Positions 60,540 through 64,000 of a stretch of DNA of 64,000 nucleotides are shown here, piece after piece. Numbering within the stretch: the stretch's first letter is position 1; the number at the start of each line of letters is the position of its first letter. The translations under genes were made by a program, and so were the position numbers. The notes under the pieces are model-generated. The model had not been told where the DNA came from. It saw only the letters and a list, made by a program, of their open reading frames with translations, and ran no database searches. This DNA is from Micromonospora carbonacea (GTDB lineage: Bacteria > Actinomycetota > Actinomycetes > Mycobacteriales > Micromonosporaceae): assembly GCF_014205165.1 (NCBI RefSeq), contig NZ_JACHMZ010000001.1:6740501-6804500 (forward strand), written 5' to 3'.

Positions 60540-61454
60540 ATGCGTACCTCAGCGATGACCCAGGCCCGCGCGCCGTGGGAGTGGGAGTTCGACTGGCACC
60601 TGACCAACAGGTGCAACTTCTTCTGCGAGTACTGCCACCCGCAGATCCGCTACGTGCTCAACCGCAAGCACCTCGACGAGCCGACCCCGGAGCTGGTGGT
60701 CCGGCGCTTCGACGAGCTGGGCAAGGTCTGCCTGGTGCACATGTCCGGCGGCGAGCCGTTCATGTTCCCCGGCTTCGTCGAGCTGTGCCGGGGCCTGGCC
60801 GGCAACCACTTCATCAGCATCAACACCAACCTCGCCTCCGACGACGTGGCGGCCTTCGCCGAGCGTGTCCCGGCGGACCGGGTGGCGAAGATCGTCGCCG
60901 CGATCCACCAGCCCGAGCGCGAGCTGCGCGGGCTGGAACTCGACGCCTACGCCCGCAACTACCTGATCCTTCGGCGCGCGGGTTTCGACGTGACCGCCCT
61001 GTACGTGCTCTACCCGCCGCTGCTCGGTCGCTTCGCCGCCGACCTGGACCGGCTGCGCGAGCTGGGTGTGGACCACGTCCGGGCCAAGGTGTTCAAGGGC
61101 GTGTACGAGGGCGTCCGTTACCCGGAGGGTTACACCGACGAGCAGAAGGCACTGGTGCTGGCGAACTCCGGCGAGTACGTCTTCAACCGGCCCTACCTCG
61201 ACGGGATGCTCTCCTTCCGGGGCCAGGCGTGCACCGCCGGTGTCACCTCGTTCAAGGTCACCGTCACCGGTGACGTACGCCGGTGCGCCTCCGTGCCCAC
61301 CAGCTACGGGAACCTCTACGACGGCACCTTCCGCCCCGCGCACGTGAACGAGCCGTGTCCCGCCAAGCGGGTGCTGGTCCTGTCGCAGTGCCTGTCCTAC
61401 CTCGTCGATCCTCCCGTCCGCCCCGAACAGGGCGTCGACCCGGACGACCTCTGA
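60540..61454 (+). CDS. Radical SAM protein with C-terminal SPASM-like cysteines
   Basis: A 304-residue enzyme. The 4Fe-4S cluster motif is C25-x3-C29-x2-C32 (NRCNFFCEYCHP), followed by the SAM-binding HMSGGEPFMFPGF. Extra cysteines near the C-terminus (QACTAG, RRCAS, NEPCPAK, SQCLSY) could bind an auxiliary cluster, as in SPASM/twitch enzymes that modify peptides or sugars. ATG 60540 has GGAGG 6 nt upstream and no shared sequence with the upstream longer frame. It is the first gene of the operon and needs SAM supplied by the next gene. The substrate is unknown, and no precursor peptide gene is visible upstream. Confidence 0.88.
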   Translation: MRTSAMTQARAPWEWEFDWHLTNRCNFFCEYCHPQIRYVLNRKHLDEPTPELVVRRFDELGKVCLVHMSGGEPFMFPGFVELCRGLAGNHFISINTNLASDDVAAFAERVPADRVAKIVAAIHQPERELRGLELDAYARNYLILRRAGFDVTALYVLYPPLLGRFAADLDRLRELGVDHVRAKVFKGVYEGVRYPEGYTDEQKALVLANSGEYVFNRPYLDGMLSFRGQACTAGVTSFKVTVTGDVRRCASVPTSYGNLYDGTFRPAHVNEPCPAKRVLVLSQCLSYLVDPPVRPEQGVDPDDL

Positions 61455-61470
61455 CCCGAAGGGCATCCTC

Positions 61471-62721
61471 ATGCAGATCGCGATCCGTCATGCCTGCGTC
61501 GACCCGGACGACCAGCCGTTCGACGTCGCCGAACGCAAGGGCGTCGGCCACCCGGACAGCCTCGCCGACCTCGTCGCCGACGCCTTCTCCCGGCGATACT
61601 CGTCCTGGTGCCTGCGCGAGTTCGGCGCGATCCCCAACCACTGGGTCGACAAGGTGAACCTCGTCGGCGCCGCCGCCGACGTCCGCTTCGGTGGCTTCGA
61701 CATCCTCAAGCCCGCCGACTGCTACCTCTTCGGAAAGATCACCGACCAGGTTGGGGCCACGCAGGTGCCGATCGAGGAGATCTTCCGGGCGGTCGTCCTC
61801 GACGTCCTCCCGGCCGCTCTCGGCGAGCGCCGCATCCTCGAACACCTCCGCCTGCACATCAACAACACACGCGGCACCGCCGTCGACCACGACCGGAGGT
61901 TCTACCGCCCGGACGCGGCGCTGGACATCAACGCCGTGCTCGCGACCGAGTCCGTCGCCAACGACACCGTCGTCTGCGTCGGCACCAGCCGGCGTGGCCT
62001 CGCCGCCGATCTCGCGATCCGACTGGAACGCCGGCTCACCGCCGAGGAGTTTCGACAGGCCGTGCCGGCTGCCGGGACCGACGTGAAGGTCATGGTGGTC
62101 CGAATCGGCTCGGCGTTGGAGGTCACGGCCGCCGTGCCGTTCCATCCCGAACTGGTCGGCTCCTGGCCGGCGTACCGGACCGCGCTCGCCGACGCGCAGA
62201 GCGTCGTCTCCGCCGAGCTGAAGTCCCTGCTCGACCAGGAGCCCCGAGCCCGGCACGTCACCGGCCTGTCGCTGCATCTCAACACCAAGGACGTCCCCGG
62301 CCGCGGCTACCTGGCACCGTTTGGCACCTCACTCGGCAAGGGCGACTGCGGCGCGGTCGGCCGTGGCAACCGGTACAGCGGCGTCATCGAGCCGCTCCGC
62401 CCGGCCAGCGGTGAGGCGCCGGCCGGCAAGAACCCGGTGCACCACGCCGGCAAGATCTACACCGCGCTCGCCGCCGAGGCCGCCGAGCGGGTGCTGGCCG
62501 AAACGTCGGCGTACGCCGAAGTCACCATCGCCGCCCGCAACGGCGGCCAACTCGGCGCTCCCGCCCACGTCCTGGTCTCGGTGGACCGCGAGGTCGACGC
62601 CGCCACCGTGGCCGGGATCGACGGGGTGGTGCGGCGCGCCATCGCCGGGGCCCCGGCCTTCGCCGCCCGGTTCCTCGCCGCCGAGCCACTGACCCGGTTC
62701 CGGGACGGGGTTGCCCTGTGA
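61471..62721 (+). CDS. Archaeal-type S-adenosylmethionine synthetase
   Basis: A 416-residue methionine adenosyltransferase of the archaeal (MetK2, PF01941-like) type. The motifs ERKGVGHPDSLADLVAD, GKGDCGAVGRGNRYSGVIEP and GKNPVHHAGKIYTALAAEAA are diagnostic, and it shares little with bacterial MetK. It makes SAM from methionine and ATP. Such archaeal-type copies in actinomycetes occur inside biosynthetic clusters, where they feed SAM-consuming enzymes. It lies 16 bp behind the radical SAM gene and overlaps the methyltransferase start. Confidence 0.9.
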   Translation: MQIAIRHACVDPDDQPFDVAERKGVGHPDSLADLVADAFSRRYSSWCLREFGAIPNHWVDKVNLVGAAADVRFGGFDILKPADCYLFGKITDQVGATQVPIEEIFRAVVLDVLPAALGERRILEHLRLHINNTRGTAVDHDRRFYRPDAALDINAVLATESVANDTVVCVGTSRRGLAADLAIRLERRLTAEEFRQAVPAAGTDVKVMVVRIGSALEVTAAVPFHPELVGSWPAYRTALADAQSVVSAELKSLLDQEPRARHVTGLSLHLNTKDVPGRGYLAPFGTSLGKGDCGAVGRGNRYSGVIEPLRPASGEAPAGKNPVHHAGKIYTALAAEAAERVLAETSAYAEVTIAARNGGQLGAPAHVLVSVDREVDAATVAGIDGVVRRAIAGAPAFAARFLAAEPLTRFRDGVAL

Positions 62722-63377
62722 CGACGAAGATCCTGTCCGAGGTGCACCAACGACACCTCGCCGCCCTCCTTGATCAGCCTGCGGTCATCGACGCGGAAGG
62801 CCTCCGCATCGGCTCGCAGTACGTCATGTTCTTCGCCGAAGCCGACCTGATGCGCGAGCACGTCGCCCGCCTCACCGAGGGCTTCAGCCGTCCCGACGTG
62901 TTGGAGGTGGGACTCGGCCTCGGCGTGTTCGCCGCGCAACTGTCGAAGCGAGAGGTCGGCTCGTACACCGCGATCGAACCGCATCCCGGCGTGGCTCTGG
63001 CCGCTCGGACGCGGCTGGTCGAAGCCTTCGACGCGCCCATGCGGGTGTACATCGACCCATGGCAGCTCGTGACGCTGCCAATCGAGGCCTTCGACGCGAT
63101 CATGTACGACACCTGGCCGCCGGACGGCCACGCCGATCCGGACTTCGCCGAGTTCGTCGCCAACGTCGCAATTCCCTGCCTGCGCCCCGGTGGCCGGTTC
63201 AGCTTCTTCCACAGCGGCACCGCGATCAGCCCGGCCCGCCGCGCCGTCCTCGACCGGCACTTCACGGAGTGGACCACCCACCCGCACACCATGCCGGCCG
63301 AGCAGACCCCACCGCACTGGACCAAACCCAGCCGCGACTTCCTGATCCCGATCGCCACGAAAGGCCGCACTCGATGA
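62718..63377 (+). CDS. Class I SAM-dependent methyltransferase, GAMT-like
   Basis: A 219-residue methyltransferase. The SAM loop VLEVGLGLGVFAAQL is at about residues 60-74. AIEPHPGVALA and IMYDTWPPDGH recall guanidinoacetate N-methyltransferase, where a Y-D-T motif lies near the amine. A guanidino or amine substrate is possible but unproven. GTG 62718 overlaps the synthetase stop (GTGA), and its own stop overlaps the next gene's ATG. Confidence 0.82.
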   Translation: MTTKILSEVHQRHLAALLDQPAVIDAEGLRIGSQYVMFFAEADLMREHVARLTEGFSRPDVLEVGLGLGVFAAQLSKREVGSYTAIEPHPGVALAARTRLVEAFDAPMRVYIDPWQLVTLPIEAFDAIMYDTWPPDGHADPDFAEFVANVAIPCLRPGGRFSFFHSGTAISPARRAVLDRHFTEWTTHPHTMPAEQTPPHWTKPSRDFLIPIATKGRTR

Positions 63378-64000
63378 CCACCCCGATCGCGCCGGCGGTC
63401 ACCGCGCAGCAGATCGACCGGTTCGCCTCGCACGGCTACCTCGTCCTGCCGGACCTGATCCCGCCCGCTGCCATCCAGGGCCTCCGCGTCAAGGCCGACG
63501 AGATTCTCGGTGACCGACTTGCCCGGATGGTGGCCTCCAGGACGCTCGACCCGCGCGTCACCTGGTGGCGCCTAGCCAGCGGCAAGCCGTACATCCTCAA
63601 GGTCAAGCCCGTGGTCGACCTGTCCCCCGCCGCCACGTCGGTGGCCGACGCCCCTGCGTTGCGCACCGTCGTCGCCGACCTCCTCGGTGCGCCCCCGACG
63701 CTGATGGACAACAAGCTGATGTACAAGCAAACCGTCGACGTCACCGCAGGCTGGGCGGCACTGCCGGTGCTGGGCGAGGAGGTCCGCAAGCACACCGACG
63801 CCGCCTACTACGCGACACGTGGCTACCCACGGGTGCTCACCGTCGCCGTCTGCCTCGACCCCTGCACCGAGAAGGCCGGCGCGCTGCGGGTCTGGCCCGG
63901 CAGCCACCGCCGCGCCATCGAGATGATCCCGACGGACAACCAGGGGCCCGTCGTACCCGACGCCGCCGCCCCCGACACGACGGCCGTGACCCTGGTCGCC
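63374..64000 (+). CDS. Phytanoyl-CoA dioxygenase-family oxygenase (partial, runs off right edge)
   Basis: The visible 209 residues belong to the PhyH family of Fe(II)/2-oxoglutarate oxygenases. The N-terminus FASHGYLVLPDLIPPAAIQG is typical. The iron ligands are H140-x-D142 in KHTDAAYYA and the distal His178 in PGSHRRAIEM. It likely hydroxylates a pathway intermediate. ATG 63374 overlaps the methyltransferase stop (ATGA). The 2-oxoglutarate-binding Arg would be downstream of the window. Confidence 0.88.
   Translation, partial: MTTPIAPAVTAQQIDRFASHGYLVLPDLIPPAAIQGLRVKADEILGDRLARMVASRTLDPRVTWWRLASGKPYILKVKPVVDLSPAATSVADAPALRTVVADLLGAPPTLMDNKLMYKQTVDVTAGWAALPVLGEEVRKHTDAAYYATRGYPRVLTVAVCLDPCTEKAGALRVWPGSHRRAIEMIPTDNQGPVVPDAAAPDTTAVTLVA

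Overview
The window looks like a chromosome segment of a high-GC actinomycete, most likely Micromonosporaceae (Micromonospora-like). The evidence is the GC-rich codon use, frequent GTG starts, genes coupled by 4-nt ATGA/GTGA overlaps, actinobacterial families (DUF397, TIGR03086, RsbRST/SpoIIE regulators, SARP, LuxR-AAA), and recurring short hairpin repeats between convergent genes.

Layout. 1-16.6 kb is rich in stress signalling: the N-terminal part of a multi-HAMP sensor kinase, a SpoIIE-type phosphatase, metabolic genes (FAD oxidase, oligopeptidase B-like peptidase, threonine dehydratase-like enzyme), and a six-gene operon (16616 down to 11021) with RsbR, RsbS, RsbT, an ATPase-phosphatase, a sensor kinase and a response-regulator phosphatase. 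Every junction in that operon overlaps by 1-4 nt. 16.8-29.8 kb is ordinary accessory chromosome: STAS protein, CynX-type MFS with a GntR regulator, MscL, BenE transporter with an XRE-cupin regulator, PP2C phosphatase, Eis-like acetyltransferase, ZIP transporter and AraC/LuxR regulators. 30.6-32.7 kb is a small monooxygenase/hydrolase/methyltransferase group. 34.7-39.7 kb is a ferric-siderophore uptake locus (binding protein plus siderophore-interacting reductase diverging from two permeases and an ATPase) with an IdeR/DmdR-type iron box between its arms.

39.8-60.3 kb is a variable island. It holds a SARP-NB-ARC regulator, two NB-ARC/TPR (NLR-like) genes each preceded by a small helical protein, a 3' tRNA-Lys fragment that looks like an attachment-site scar, an IS5-family element with terminal repeats and target duplication, a 666-bp direct duplication of a DUF6244-like gene, a CdiA-type toxin domain with a SitI3-like immunity gene, and an IS21-family element that splits an XRE-TPR regulator. 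In both NLR pairs the small protein's C-terminus and the NLR's N-terminus carry the same short motif, the pattern described for bacterial amyloid-signalling NLR systems. The DUF6244-like gene ends in a GGGAAAC heptamer directly before its stop, with a hairpin 6 nt downstream. The -1 frame then runs open into the toxin, so a programmed frameshift could join carrier and toxin.

60.5-64 kb begins a tightly coupled biosynthetic operon: radical SAM enzyme, archaeal-type S-adenosylmethionine synthetase, methyltransferase and PhyH-type dioxygenase (cut by the window end). Its divergent regulator is the gene broken by the IS21 element. Family names rest on motif recognition by eye; no database search was run.
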